Shown: positions 49,054 through 59,209, counted from the stretch's first letter. The stretch: 64,000 nt of DNA from an uncultured Bacteroidales bacterium (GCA_905235855.1 CAJONE010000001.1:62001-126000); one strand, 5' to 3'. Notes: generated by a model from the letters alone, not told the origin. Program-made: numbers and translations.

Positions 49054-50168
49054 TCGCCCTCTTTTTTGTTTCTCTCAACTAATGATGAATATATGTTGAA
49101 CAGTATGGTCTCTTGTGTTGGCCATGAATATTTGTTTTTAACGGCTATTCTTCCATTTTGACCCTTTTGTCGTGCAATCTCCTTGTTCTCTATAAAATAA
49201 TTTATTGCGTTTGCAATAGCATTGATGTCATGTGGGTTTATGCATATTCCGCAATCATTTCCTTCAACAATTTCTTTCCACAAGTCAAAATCCGTGGCAA
49301 TAACCGGAATACCAGCCTGCATGTATTCAAAAATTTTCAGAACACCCAATGAACCCTTTTTGTATCCAACGTTGGGCAAATAGTCAAGTAGCGCTAATCC
49401 GACTGATGATTTTTGTATGTATGCGGTACACTCAGAATGAGGTATAACTCCATCGTATTGAACTCTATTCCAGTTAGGCAGGACTTGGAGTTTTTTCATG
49501 TAGCTTAAAGGATCACAAGGTCCGGCAAGTCGGTATGTAACATTTGTTTTTGAAAGTGCGTTGATGATGTTCTCATGCATATACTTCACGCTTATGCCGC
49601 CGGTGAAACACACGCTGTTTCCCCACTCGTGATAGTCATTGGTAGTCTTTATAATAGGGAAATTGGTAATCTGGTAGGTATTGCTGTTGATTGTACGTAA
49701 CCTGTCCACAATGGAGGGGGTTACGCTAACAAGGGCATTGAAGTTTTTCAGTGAATGTCTTTCATAGAACGCATAACATCGTGACACTAATTTAGCCACT
49801 CTTTTGGGTAGCCATTCTTTTGTAAGCAGTTGTTGTGGAACATCTTCATGAGAGTCGAAAATGACAATTTTACCTTTTCTTTTGAGTTTTAGGCCTATTG
49901 GTAATAATTCTGGGTCGTGAAGATGATATATTGTCGCATCGATTTCACGTGCTTTTTTCAGAATGGACCGCTGATAAAACAGTCTCTTGAAACGTCCTTT
50001 TGCTATGTGTACTCCTGCAATATGCACCCCGTCTTTTAAATGGTCTTCGACATTTGGCGCAATAAGCCATACATCATATTTTTTTGCCAGAGAGCAACAT
50101 TCTTTGTAAAAAATCCGCACGTCATAAACTGGATGTACGGACGTGATGTGGCATATTTTTACAGGCAT
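49050..50168 (-). CDS. Glycosyltransferase (GT4-like)
   Basis: KICHITSVHPVYDVRIFYKEC; LGVLKIFEYMQAGIPVIATDF. Start at 50168. Confidence 0.87.
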   Translation of the reverse strand: MPVKICHITSVHPVYDVRIFYKECCSLAKKYDVWLIAPNVEDHLKDGVHIAGVHIAKGRFKRLFYQRSILKKAREIDATIYHLHDPELLPIGLKLKRKGKIVIFDSHEDVPQQLLTKEWLPKRVAKLVSRCYAFYERHSLKNFNALVSVTPSIVDRLRTINSNTYQITNFPIIKTTNDYHEWGNSVCFTGGISVKYMHENIINALSKTNVTYRLAGPCDPLSYMKKLQVLPNWNRVQYDGVIPHSECTAYIQKSSVGLALLDYLPNVGYKKGSLGVLKIFEYMQAGIPVIATDFDLWKEIVEGNDCGICINPHDINAIANAINYFIENKEIARQKGQNGRIAVKNKYSWPTQETILFNIYSSLVERNKKEGE

Positions 50169-51307
50169 TGTGAGCAGAAGTGTGATAGTTGTTCTATTAC
50201 TAAATTTTGGATTTCGATATTCAGTTCGGTGTGTATAGGTAGTGAAAGCACACTGTCGGCACACTGTTTTGCCACCATTAGGTTACTGCCTGCGTGGGAT
50301 ATTGGCTTGAATGCCTCCTGCTCTTGCAGCGGCAGTGGATAGTATATCATACTGGGAATACCATTTTTGGTAAGGTATTCTTTTAGTTTGTCTCGGTGCG
50401 AACTCTTGATTTTCAGTGTATATTGGTGATATACGTGTGTGCTATACGTGGCCTCTACGGGAGTGACAAATAGGCGTTCAGATGGGTCTATCTGTTTGAT
50501 TGCATGTGTATAATACTGTGCTGCGGTATATCTTGCTGCACAGTATTCGTCAAGATGCTTTAATTTAACATCCAGTATTGCGGCTTGCATTGTGTCGAGC
50601 CGGCTGTTGCAACCTATCACCGAATGATGGTATTTAATTTTCTGTCCGTGGTTGGCAATCATTTGTATACGTTCGGACAAGGCATCGTCGTTGGTAAACA
50701 AGGCTCCGCCATCGCCATAGCAGCCAAGGTTTTTAGATGGGAAAAAGGAGGTGCAGCCGATGGTTCCCATTGTGCCTGTTTTGGCTTTGTGTCCGTCTGA
50801 AAAAGTGTACTCTGCACCTATGGCCTGGGCATTGTCTTCTATCACATACAGTCCGTGTTGCTTGGCAATGTCAAGCAAAGGTTCCATGTCGCAGCTTTGT
50901 CCAAACAGATGTACTGGGATTATCGCTTTTGTTTTCGGGGTAATAGCGTTTGCCAGTGCCTCGATGCTGATGTTGAATGTGGTATAGTCAACATCCACCA
51001 TTACTGGGGTCAGGTTTAACAGACCGATCACCTCGGCGGATGCCACGTATGTGAAAGCTGGAACAATTACTTCATCGCCAGACTTCAGATCCAGTGCCAT
51101 AAGAGCAATTTGCAGAGCGTCCGTTCCATTTGCGCATGTTACAACATGGCAACCACCTAAATAATCACTAAGATGTTGTGTGAAATCTTTAACGGCGGGC
51201 CCATTGATAAATGCGCAGCTGTCTATTACGTTTTGAATGCTGGAGTCAATCTCGCTCTTGATTTTAAGATATTGACCATGGAGGTCAACCATTTGAATGG
51301 TATTCAT
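50159..51307 (-). CDS. DegT/DnrJ/EryC1/StrS aminotransferase, WbpE/WlbC-like
   Basis: MVDLHGQYLKIKSEID; DEVIVPAFTYVASAEVIGLLNLTPVMVDVD; TSFFPSKNLGCYGDGGALFTND. Confidence 0.92.
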   Translation of the reverse strand: MNTIQMVDLHGQYLKIKSEIDSSIQNVIDSCAFINGPAVKDFTQHLSDYLGGCHVVTCANGTDALQIALMALDLKSGDEVIVPAFTYVASAEVIGLLNLTPVMVDVDYTTFNISIEALANAITPKTKAIIPVHLFGQSCDMEPLLDIAKQHGLYVIEDNAQAIGAEYTFSDGHKAKTGTMGTIGCTSFFPSKNLGCYGDGGALFTNDDALSERIQMIANHGQKIKYHHSVIGCNSRLDTMQAAILDVKLKHLDEYCAARYTAAQYYTHAIKQIDPSERLFVTPVEATYSTHVYHQYTLKIKSSHRDKLKEYLTKNGIPSMIYYPLPLQEQEAFKPISHAGSNLMVAKQCADSVLSLPIHTELNIEIQNLVIEQLSHFCSQCL

Positions 51308-51326
51308 CTTTTGAAATGGTATCGGA

Positions 51327-52307
51327 TTAGTATTTCATGTCATCCCATCCGAAAGGGTGTTTGGAGAGAGGCAATTTAGCCAATGGGTGATAATCGCCTT
51401 TAAGTCCGATGGGTGTCGCATTTCGAATGTCGTGCACTATCTGTATGCAAGGTTTGGCCTCGCCGATGCGGAAACCTCGTCCAGCAAGTATCTCCTTGTA
51501 GCTTTTGGTGTGCAGTTCGGTGAAGCCTTGGCTGAACTCGAACTCCTCGCCATTGATGTTGAGTGTGCGGTAGGTGCGTTTTTCCCCTTGCACGGCGTTT
51601 TCGGGGAGGCAATCGGCATTGATGCTCAAGAAGTAGCGAACGCGGGCCTGTCTCAATCCGAGGTATCCTGCCACACGGTCGAAGTCCATCACATGCACTA
51701 TATTTTCCTGCACGGGGCCAAATATCCACTGTAGCATATCGTAGAAATGCACTCCTATGTTGGTGGCCACACCCCCGCTCTTGTGCACATCACCTTTCCA
51801 TGAGGTGTAGTACCAGTTTCCACGTGAAGTGATATAGGTGAGGTCGATGTCATAGACTTTGTCTTTCGGGCCTGCGGCTACTTTGTCTTTCAGTGCCGCG
51901 ATTCGGTCGTGCAGGCGCAGCTGAAGGATGTTGTATGCACGGTGTCCGGTCTCTGTTTCCACTTTTTCAAGTGCATCTATGTTCCAAGGATTCAGCACGA
52001 CGGGTTTTTCGCAAATCACGTCGGCACCGAGGCGTAATCCGTAACGTATAAATGCATCATGTGTGTAGTTAGGGGTACACACAGAAAGCCAGTCGATGTT
52101 TCGTTCGGTACCTTTCACCTTGTTGCAGAATCGGTCGAATAGTTCCTGTTCGGTAAAAAAAGCACATTTTGGGAATGAGCTGTCGAGGCGACCCACGCTG
52201 TCGAATTTGTCGTAGGCCGCGATAAGGTTGTTGCCGGTGTCTGATATGGCCTTGATGTGTCGCGGCGCGATATATCCGGCAGCGCCTATAAGTGCGAAAT
52301 TAAACAT
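51327..52307 (-). CDS. Gfo/Idh/MocA oxidoreductase, WbpB/WlbA-like
   Basis: MFNFALIGAAGYIAPRHIKAISDTGNNLIAAYDKFDSVGRLDSSFP; VICEKPVVLNPWNI. Confidence 0.92.
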   Translation of the reverse strand: MFNFALIGAAGYIAPRHIKAISDTGNNLIAAYDKFDSVGRLDSSFPKCAFFTEQELFDRFCNKVKGTERNIDWLSVCTPNYTHDAFIRYGLRLGADVICEKPVVLNPWNIDALEKVETETGHRAYNILQLRLHDRIAALKDKVAAGPKDKVYDIDLTYITSRGNWYYTSWKGDVHKSGGVATNIGVHFYDMLQWIFGPVQENIVHVMDFDRVAGYLGLRQARVRYFLSINADCLPENAVQGEKRTYRTLNINGEEFEFSQGFTELHTKSYKEILAGRGFRIGEAKPCIQIVHDIRNATPIGLKGDYHPLAKLPLSKHPFGWDDMKY

Positions 52308-52425
52308 TTAAATGATTGTTAGAATTTTTTGATTGTCTGTAAGTTGAATGCCCAATATGGGTGTGGCTGAATGGTTTATAAGTTACAAAAGTAGATAAAA
52401 TATGGAAAGATAATTTGCCGATAGC

Positions 52426-53745
52426 TCAAGTTTTATCAACATCCATTATGGTATAATGGTAGGTCATAACAATGCTTAACAGGTAGGCTGTCGCTCGCAA
52501 TACGGAGAACAAAATAACGGTGACAATCATAGATTTGTATATCAGCCCCCCTACGATTATGGCTGCAATGGTTGTGACTACAAAATAAATTTGCCAGAAA
52601 AAAAGGTGTCGTAGTTTATTGGCCACAATGAACATCCCGCTTAGTGAATTGGCTATGAACGACAATACCATTGCCCCGCACAGAATTTGTGCATACACAC
52701 CGCAGGTATGCCATTGGGGGCCTAAGAAAACTGTTGTGAGTTGTGGCAGAAACCATACAAAAACCATAGCCGCACCGACTGAGATAAGTGTCAGTAACAA
52801 CGCGACCTTTTTAAACAGAGCGCGGCAGTTGCCAGTGGTGATGATTTGTTCGTTGGCACGTTGTCTGAAAACGTCACGTACGGCACCACTAATTACTGTT
52901 AGCGGTATGGCAAAGATATTTATTGCCATAGAGAAATGTCCAACCTCGGCCTTGTCGAAATATGCGGCCAGCATAAGTATAGGGAAATTCAGGGCTATTG
53001 TGTTAAGCAGTTGGCCTGGCATTGTGAATTTCGGAAAGTCGGCGTATTTTTTTGCCGCTGCGGTTATATCTTTCCATCGCACAACCATGAATGTTTTGCC
53101 GTCTCTCGCCATCGCACGCATTATACAAATTATTGCTGATATTGCACGCCCTATGGTATCGCCGATGACAAGGCCATGGCCGAAAATGTGAACGTACCCA
53201 AGCAGCGTTTTGGCTCCAACAATGGCCCCGGAATTAATGGCTTTGTTCAATGACAGGGATTTGAAATGCTTTTCACGGACACACCACTCATTGTACACGG
53301 TAAAGATTATTATTGCCCATGCTGATATTGGGCAAATCCATAATATTTTTTTCAGCATAGGTTCGGCTACCCAGCGGCACAGAGCGTTGGCAAGAGTGGT
53401 TTGCAAAATAAGATAGCTTACTATCAAGAACAAAGCGCTGACCAGCAAAGCAAGCAATGCCAGCGATGCTGCCTCGTTTTTGTTTTTGGCCACCAGTATT
53501 GCACTTTCGTATTTCCCGCTTGCCACGACAGCCATGATGGATGTGACCGCAGTGATTGTAGCCAATAGGCCGAATTCCTCGACTGTGAAAATACGTCCAA
53601 GTATCGGATAGAAGAGGAATGGCAACACTTGAGCTATTGCGGTACCACCCGAGAGTATCAGAGTGTCGCGAAAAAAACCGGATTTATGTAAATTGTGAAG
53701 AAGTTTCATGATTCGGAAGTTATCCATCATCTTTATTTCGGTCAA
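52426..53745 (-). CDS. Wzx-like polysaccharide flippase
   Basis: Multiple TM segments; LILSGGTAIAQVLPFLFYPILGRIFTVEEFGLLAT. Confidence 0.87.
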   Translation of the reverse strand: MTEIKMMDNFRIMKLLHNLHKSGFFRDTLILSGGTAIAQVLPFLFYPILGRIFTVEEFGLLATITAVTSIMAVVASGKYESAILVAKNKNEAASLALLALLVSALFLIVSYLILQTTLANALCRWVAEPMLKKILWICPISAWAIIIFTVYNEWCVREKHFKSLSLNKAINSGAIVGAKTLLGYVHIFGHGLVIGDTIGRAISAIICIMRAMARDGKTFMVVRWKDITAAAKKYADFPKFTMPGQLLNTIALNFPILMLAAYFDKAEVGHFSMAINIFAIPLTVISGAVRDVFRQRANEQIITTGNCRALFKKVALLLTLISVGAAMVFVWFLPQLTTVFLGPQWHTCGVYAQILCGAMVLSFIANSLSGMFIVANKLRHLFFWQIYFVVTTIAAIIVGGLIYKSMIVTVILFSVLRATAYLLSIVMTYHYTIMDVDKT

Positions 53746-55009
53746 CCAGAAACGTCAGTATGAGAATCAGTAAAATGCCTCCATGTGTAAGCATAGATGT
53801 TAGCAAGGCACTGTTTGCCAATGTGAATATAAAAATAAAAACAAGACCGAAATAAGCATGGTGTATACCAATTGAGTCAATATACTTGAACAGAAATACC
53901 GTTGTAAAAATCCACAACAAAACCCCAAGGTGTCCGAAATTCATAAATCCGTCGGCTATGATGCCAGTATTGCAGCTTGTTGCGCTTGTTTCATGCATCA
54001 TAAATCCCATAAGATGAGAAGGATCCCAAGCATAGGGATATTTAAGTAATCCCGACAGTATGCTGTGAGAAAGCATCATGGGGTTGTTGTTGAAAAACAT
54101 GAAATAATTGTCGGATATTAATACGGGCAGAAAGAAGCCTCGTCTTATCAAAATAGACTCGATGAGTATGCTGTTTATTGTCAGGCGCATGATGACACTC
54201 AATATCAAAGTGAAATCCAACAAAAGGAGAAAGGCGCCAGCTTTTGCCTCATGTTGTTTGAAGAATACAAATGCAATGGTAACAGGTATAGAAAAAAGCA
54301 ATGTTTTATGAGGATTGACTAAAAAAAGATAAAGCATAGCAAGTACTGCCAACGCTGTTATTTTAAAATCCTTGTGAAGAATGGCTGTAATCAGAAGTGT
54401 CGGCAAAAGTATTTTGCTTAACGGACCGAACAAATAGCTGGTTAACAGGGTTGCATTTCTGTTTGCCGCCAATCGTACGTCGTAAACCTCGCTACCGAGA
54501 CTGAAAACTTTAAAATTGGTGGGAAAACCATAATTTATCACAAAAGGTATGGTTAATATGATTACGATGCAGGCAAGTGTCAGTGCTTGCCACCGGTAGC
54601 TGGCGTGATTAGCGGTGAAAGCAGGTATGTTTAGTTGGTCACAAGTCAACAGAATCAGCAGCAGGGAGGAGTATAGTGGACATAGGATGGAGACACCTCC
54701 GAAGATATACATTATTGTGGACGGAATGCAAAGGATTACCCCGAAGCAGATCGCTGTCAGATAAAGGAACGATGAAACTTTTCGATTGCCGAACAAAGAG
54801 ATATATATGATGACCAAGAATAGCAGCCCAACTATTATGGTAACGGGATTTGCGTCGAGACGAAATCCCATATAGCTATAGTTACTATAGACGAAGCTGA
54901 AGTATTCGACGGACAAGACTATACAGAACAAAGCAACCAGCCAATGGTGCAATCGCTTTTCGGATAGCCACACTGTAATTTTATCCTTTAGACTTGCGCT
55001 CACATTCAT
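53720..55009 (-). CDS. Wzy-like O-antigen polymerase (predicted)
   Basis: 10+ hydrophobic segments with a large periplasmic loop; position between Wzz-like and Wzx-like genes. Confidence 0.65.
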   Translation of the reverse strand: MNVSASLKDKITVWLSEKRLHHWLVALFCIVLSVEYFSFVYSNYSYMGFRLDANPVTIIVGLLFLVIIYISLFGNRKVSSFLYLTAICFGVILCIPSTIMYIFGGVSILCPLYSSLLLILLTCDQLNIPAFTANHASYRWQALTLACIVIILTIPFVINYGFPTNFKVFSLGSEVYDVRLAANRNATLLTSYLFGPLSKILLPTLLITAILHKDFKITALAVLAMLYLFLVNPHKTLLFSIPVTIAFVFFKQHEAKAGAFLLLLDFTLILSVIMRLTINSILIESILIRRGFFLPVLISDNYFMFFNNNPMMLSHSILSGLLKYPYAWDPSHLMGFMMHETSATSCNTGIIADGFMNFGHLGVLLWIFTTVFLFKYIDSIGIHHAYFGLVFIFIFTLANSALLTSMLTHGGILLILILTFLVDRNKDDG

Positions 55010-55740
55010 TTGCCGTTGTCTTCTTTTCTATAGAACAGTATGACCGTTGAACATAGAGCAATAGCGGCAATCACGGACAGGAGCAGAATCCAGACAGGTG
55101 ACAGCGATTTAAGAACTTCATCTTTCGGCGTCTCGTACAAGATGGTTAAAGGGCTTTCGGTGGGTTCAATGTTTTGTAACTCTAATAAGATAGAGTCCAT
55201 ACAATCATTGTAAACGGAATCCAAAAGTTGTTCTTTGTCATGAAATGTCGAGTCGTGCATAAGGCGGTTTCGGAACATTGCCATGCCTTTTTCCAGAATT
55301 TCAATGTAGTTTTCATGACGTTCCAATTGGTGCCCGAAGGGAGTGCGGGAAGAAAATGCTAAGATGCTGTCTTTGGCAATGGCAAATAAATCCATAGTCA
55401 TCTCGTATGCTATATTGGGACTTGAGCTACGTGTAAGGATGGTGTATTTGTTGCTCCCGTCAAGTGAGACAAACACTTCGGTTTCACCAAACATTTCAGC
55501 TTTGGTTTGACCAGTTTTTTGTAGTTTTCGGGACATCAATTGCGCGTCGAAAAACGCTTCTCTTCCGTTTTCGCACAGTATACCCACCAAGAGACTGCTG
55601 TTTATGCGGAATTCTACTTTAGCCTCGTATCTTTGTGGTATATAGCGCTTGTTTATGGAAAGATAAGTAAGCGCCACAGAGACTATAACGGCAATGAGTA
55701 TCCAATATTTATAATGCCATACTTTATTCAAGTAGTCCAT
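55006..55740 (-). CDS. Wzz-like chain-length determinant
   Basis: N- and C-terminal TM helices around a periplasmic domain: WILIAVIVSVALTYL...PVWILLLSVIAAIALCSTVILFYRK. Confidence 0.65.
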   Translation of the reverse strand: MDYLNKVWHYKYWILIAVIVSVALTYLSINKRYIPQRYEAKVEFRINSSLLVGILCENGREAFFDAQLMSRKLQKTGQTKAEMFGETEVFVSLDGSNKYTILTRSSSPNIAYEMTMDLFAIAKDSILAFSSRTPFGHQLERHENYIEILEKGMAMFRNRLMHDSTFHDKEQLLDSVYNDCMDSILLELQNIEPTESPLTILYETPKDEVLKSLSPVWILLLSVIAAIALCSTVILFYRKEDNGK

Positions 55741-55760
55741 AGGGGGAGGAATCTTTTTTG

Positions 55761-55768
55761 CAAAGTTA
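55761..55768 (-). promoter_or_regulatory. -7 element for the wzz-like operon
   Basis: Reverse strand TAACTTTG. Confidence 0.5.
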
Positions 55769-55821
55769 CTAACATTTTAACTATAATGACACTTGGAGTA
55801 CAACAAATCAATCAAATCGTG

Positions 55822-55829
55822 TATATTTG
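55822..55829 (+). promoter_or_regulatory. -7 element for the O-antigen ligase-like gene
   Basis: TATATTTG matches TAnnTTTG. Confidence 0.5.
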
Positions 55830-55879
55830 CATAGTGATTGCAAAAAGGTCCAAATCTGCTGGATTTTGGAAAATAGGGC

Positions 55880-57121
55880 ATGATGAAAAAAATAACGGTA
55901 TACAACGGGTTGAAAATCTATCAGATTTCGGAGCAAATTTTGTTTGTATTTTTTGCATTATGTCTGCCGGTTTGGTGGCGATTGTCGCTGATAGTGGCAT
56001 ATTTTCTGTTAGCAAACCTTATGGTAAAAGCAATTGTTACCAGGCACGTGGGAAACGGAGCCTTGCGAAAGATGGGTGTTTTCACGTGGCTGTCGGTTTT
56101 GGCTTTTGTGATAATGTACGCCATAAGTCTCTTGTATTCAGACAATCTTACCGTAGGTTATAAATCTTTTGGACATCATCTCACATTTGTTGCTATGTCG
56201 GCACTATTCCTACTTTCCGACCTCTCGTATGTGAGAAAAGAACATGTCCGGATTGTGCTGTACGCTATGACTATTGCTTTACTGATACGGTTTGCATGGT
56301 TTTTATGTGCGGCAATATACGGCTATTTCTTTATACACCATGACGTTCAGTTGATTATCGGTAGCCACTTCGATCCTATGCATCACGCCTATCTGTCGCA
56401 GTATATATTGCTTTCGATAGGATTCTTGTATCTCAGACTTGAAACGAAGATATCGCGTAGGAGAATGGTGGCAGTATTGTTGGCAATGGTATTCTTATCG
56501 GCCTATATTTTTCTCATTCAAGCCCGTATGGGTTTTTTGCTGTTGGGGGTGTTTGTCATAATCGCACTTTTTCATCAGGCAATTGCACATCGCAGGATCA
56601 TAATGAGTTTGTCAGTTATTGTTTTACTGGAGTTTGCTGCGATAGTGCTGCTAACAGCTGCACCTAAAATGACACAACGGTTCGCAGGCTTTACATCTGT
56701 ACTCTCTGAATCGGGAGAAAGAGATGTTCGGTATACGATAATGAAAGCAAATGTTAGTGTTATCAAGCGTAGCCCTTTCTTTGGTGTAGGTGTAGGAGAC
56801 CTCGAAGATGAACTTGCATCTGAATATCACAAAGAGTCAGTCGAAAATAAAGTGTATACGCCACACAATCAGTATCTTGAAACCCTCATTTGTACTGGTG
56901 TGGTTGGTCTTGCGTTTCTTTTGTCAATGTTGATTTTGCCAATGATATATGCCGTTCGTAGCAAGAATCCACTGTTAATCTGGTTCTTATTGGTCATTGC
57001 TGTCAGTTCTCTCACAGAGTCTGTTCTGGAACGCCAAATGGGTATACAGTTTTTTTGTTTGTTTCTTGGGCTGTTGCCGTATATGTCAGGATCGTCGAAT
57101 TACGGTAAAAGCAAGATGTGA
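55880..57121 (+). CDS. O-antigen ligase-like (WaaL/Wzy superfamily) membrane protein
   Basis: Many TM segments; RSPFFGVGVGDLEDEL...YTPHNQYLETLICTGVVGLAFLL ligase-type loop. Confidence 0.8.
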   Translation: MMKKITVYNGLKIYQISEQILFVFFALCLPVWWRLSLIVAYFLLANLMVKAIVTRHVGNGALRKMGVFTWLSVLAFVIMYAISLLYSDNLTVGYKSFGHHLTFVAMSALFLLSDLSYVRKEHVRIVLYAMTIALLIRFAWFLCAAIYGYFFIHHDVQLIIGSHFDPMHHAYLSQYILLSIGFLYLRLETKISRRRMVAVLLAMVFLSAYIFLIQARMGFLLLGVFVIIALFHQAIAHRRIIMSLSVIVLLEFAAIVLLTAAPKMTQRFAGFTSVLSESGERDVRYTIMKANVSVIKRSPFFGVGVGDLEDELASEYHKESVENKVYTPHNQYLETLICTGVVGLAFLLSMLILPMIYAVRSKNPLLIWFLLVIAVSSLTESVLERQMGIQFFCLFLGLLPYMSGSSNYGKSKM

Positions 57122-58948
57122 CTATTTGTTGCCTGATGCTTTCAGTTTGTTGTAGTTTTTTCTTGCCTGCTCGATATAGAGGCTTGTCGGGTGGTCGAGT
57201 ATCAGTTTTTCGTATTGTTCTTTGGCATGTTCTTTGTTTGAGAGGTATAGTTCGTTCAGCTGAGCGGAAAGCATAAGAGCGTCGTCGGCTAACAGTCCGT
57301 CGTCGTAAAAGTCTATTAATTTTTGAAGTAAGTCATCGGCTTCGGCATAGCGGCCTTGTTTCATACGAATCTTGGCTTTCTGAAGAAGTACGTCGTCAAG
57401 TATGGGGTGCGAAAGGGTGTGGTGTTCAATATAGTCAAATGCGTTCCAGGCAGAGTCGAGCATATTGCGATACATTAACAGGTCGGCTGTGGCATATTGT
57501 TCAAGTGTTGTGAAGGTGCTGTCGTCCTCCATATTGTCGCTTATAAGTAGAGAAAGTTCCATTGCATCGTTGGCGACCAGTTTGCTTGTGGATCCGCGTA
57601 AAACGTCGAGTTGTGACTTGGCCCATTCGAACTCGTGTGTAAAGTATGACAATTTGGCGTTACGCAGTTTTGCTTGCGATCCAATCACATCGTTTTTGTT
57701 GGCTTTTTCGACTTGCATATACATAAGGGAGGCCTCCCAAACTTCGCCGGCAAAAAGCAAAAGGTCGCCCAATTCCAATTTAATTTCCCCTTGTGTATGC
57801 GATGGTAGTTTTGGAATTTCGAGGGCATCGTACAGCATGTCTGCTGCGGTCTGAACCTCGTTGCCGTAGTAGGCGGTTAGTTCGGCGTAGTTGCGCATTA
57901 GCCGAAGTGTTTGTTCGGTTTTGCCGAGTTCGCCTATGGTTTTTTCATAGTCTTGTTTCAGCGACTTGTATTCTTTAGGTGAAAGCGAGTGGAAACGGTC
58001 AAGGCGCAGGAATCGCACCTCCAGTTTGCCCACTTGAGCCTCAAAGAATAGAGGATTGCTTTTGCCTTTTTTAATCAGATGGTTGTAACCATCCTCGGCT
58101 ATGTTGTAACTTTCATTGCTTTTGGCTATGTCGGCCACCTGTTTCACCAGTTCGCCACCGGTTTCCGGAAACCGCGAATCCACTGCCTTTGCTTGTGTCA
58201 GTGCAAATTCGAAATCTTTCTCTTGGAGCGAGAACCATATCATCATTTGCAGGTAGGTCTTGTTTGATGGATCCTTTTGTATTCTTGAAATCAGAGCTTT
58301 CCTTAAACCGTTGGCCAGTTCTGTTCCGGACGACTGGTTCAAGTTGCGTTGTAGAGAAATCTGCACGGAGCTTATCGATCCAGGCGAGTTGTCGAGCAGA
58401 TCCATATACTCCTGTGTCATGGCTTCGTAATTGCCCATTGTGCCGTAAATGGATGCAAGTTCGTTGAGATACAGAAACTTGTTTTTTGTAATCTCTCTTG
58501 CTTTCAGATAGCATTTTGCAGCGTAGTCGTATTCGTTTGCCGATACAAATGCGTCTACGAGTTCCGATATTTGTCGCTGGTCGTACTTGAGTTTTTCAAG
58601 AGCTTCATTGTAGGCTTTCTGCTTTTTTTTGTTGTCTCGTTTGGCTGCATAGATTTTCCCCAAGTCCACATACAGGTACAGTTCTTTGGGGTTCTTTTTC
58701 ATGCGTCCGTCCACCAATCGTTCAGCCTCTTTGTAGTCTTCAAGCGACATATACGAGCGGTAGAGCATCTGGTAGTAGTACTTGTTTGCAGTTTTTTTGT
58801 ACAGAGGTTCGGCTATCTCTATAGCCTGGCGGAATTCTCCGTTGTTGAAATAATATTGCGCCAATTGTTCCTTTGACTGTTGGCAGTGGACTATCATGGG
58901 AATCATTCCCCATAGGATAATAGTTATAAATGAGTGCAGTCGGAACAT
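57122..58948 (-). CDS. TPR-repeat secreted protein
   Basis: Signal peptide; repeated TPR-like helices (QLAQYYFNNGEFRQAIEIAEPLYK...). Confidence 0.8.
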   Translation of the reverse strand: MFRLHSFITIILWGMIPMIVHCQQSKEQLAQYYFNNGEFRQAIEIAEPLYKKTANKYYYQMLYRSYMSLEDYKEAERLVDGRMKKNPKELYLYVDLGKIYAAKRDNKKKQKAYNEALEKLKYDQRQISELVDAFVSANEYDYAAKCYLKAREITKNKFLYLNELASIYGTMGNYEAMTQEYMDLLDNSPGSISSVQISLQRNLNQSSGTELANGLRKALISRIQKDPSNKTYLQMMIWFSLQEKDFEFALTQAKAVDSRFPETGGELVKQVADIAKSNESYNIAEDGYNHLIKKGKSNPLFFEAQVGKLEVRFLRLDRFHSLSPKEYKSLKQDYEKTIGELGKTEQTLRLMRNYAELTAYYGNEVQTAADMLYDALEIPKLPSHTQGEIKLELGDLLLFAGEVWEASLMYMQVEKANKNDVIGSQAKLRNAKLSYFTHEFEWAKSQLDVLRGSTSKLVANDAMELSLLISDNMEDDSTFTTLEQYATADLLMYRNMLDSAWNAFDYIEHHTLSHPILDDVLLQKAKIRMKQGRYAEADDLLQKLIDFYDDGLLADDALMLSAQLNELYLSNKEHAKEQYEKLILDHPTSLYIEQARKNYNKLKASGNK

Positions 58949-58963
58949 AAGTTACTATAAATC

Positions 58964-58994
58964 AAAAAAAACCGGATATATTCCACATCCGGTT
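58964..58994 (-). terminator. Terminator after the tRNA-Lys pair
   Basis: Reverse strand AACCGGATgtggaatATATCCGGTTTTTTT. Confidence 0.75.
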
Positions 58995-59007
58995 CTTGCT
59001 GTTTTTG

Positions 59008-59080
59008 TGACTAAGCTGGGATTCGAACCCAGGACCCCATCCTTAAAAGGGATGTGCTCTACCTGCTGAGCTACTTAGTC
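59008..59080 (-). tRNA. tRNA-Lys (TTT anticodon)
   Basis: Reverse strand GACTAAGTAGCTCAGCAGGTAGAGCACATCCCTTTTAAGGATGGGGTCCTGGGTTCGAATCCCAGCTTAGTCA. Confidence 0.97.
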
Positions 59081-59120
59081 GCCGCTGAAAAGCATTGCGT
59101 TTTTGTCCCTTGTATCGTTG

Positions 59121-59193
59121 TGACTAAGCTGGGATTCGAACCCAGGACCCCATCCTTAAAAGGGATGTGCTCTACCTGCTGAGCTACTTAGTC
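59121..59193 (-). tRNA. tRNA-Lys (TTT anticodon), identical second copy
   Basis: Identical 73-nt sequence, 40-bp spacer from the first copy. Confidence 0.97.
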
Positions 59194-59209
59194 GTGCAAA
59201 TTGAGTTTG

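Noticed and set aside
49948-49956. TTTCACGTG partial parS match
   Set aside because: Only one half of the palindrome is present; the right arm (CTTTT) does not match.
51820-51836. GTTTCCACGTGAAGTG partial parS match
   Set aside because: Has an extra C and a degraded right arm.
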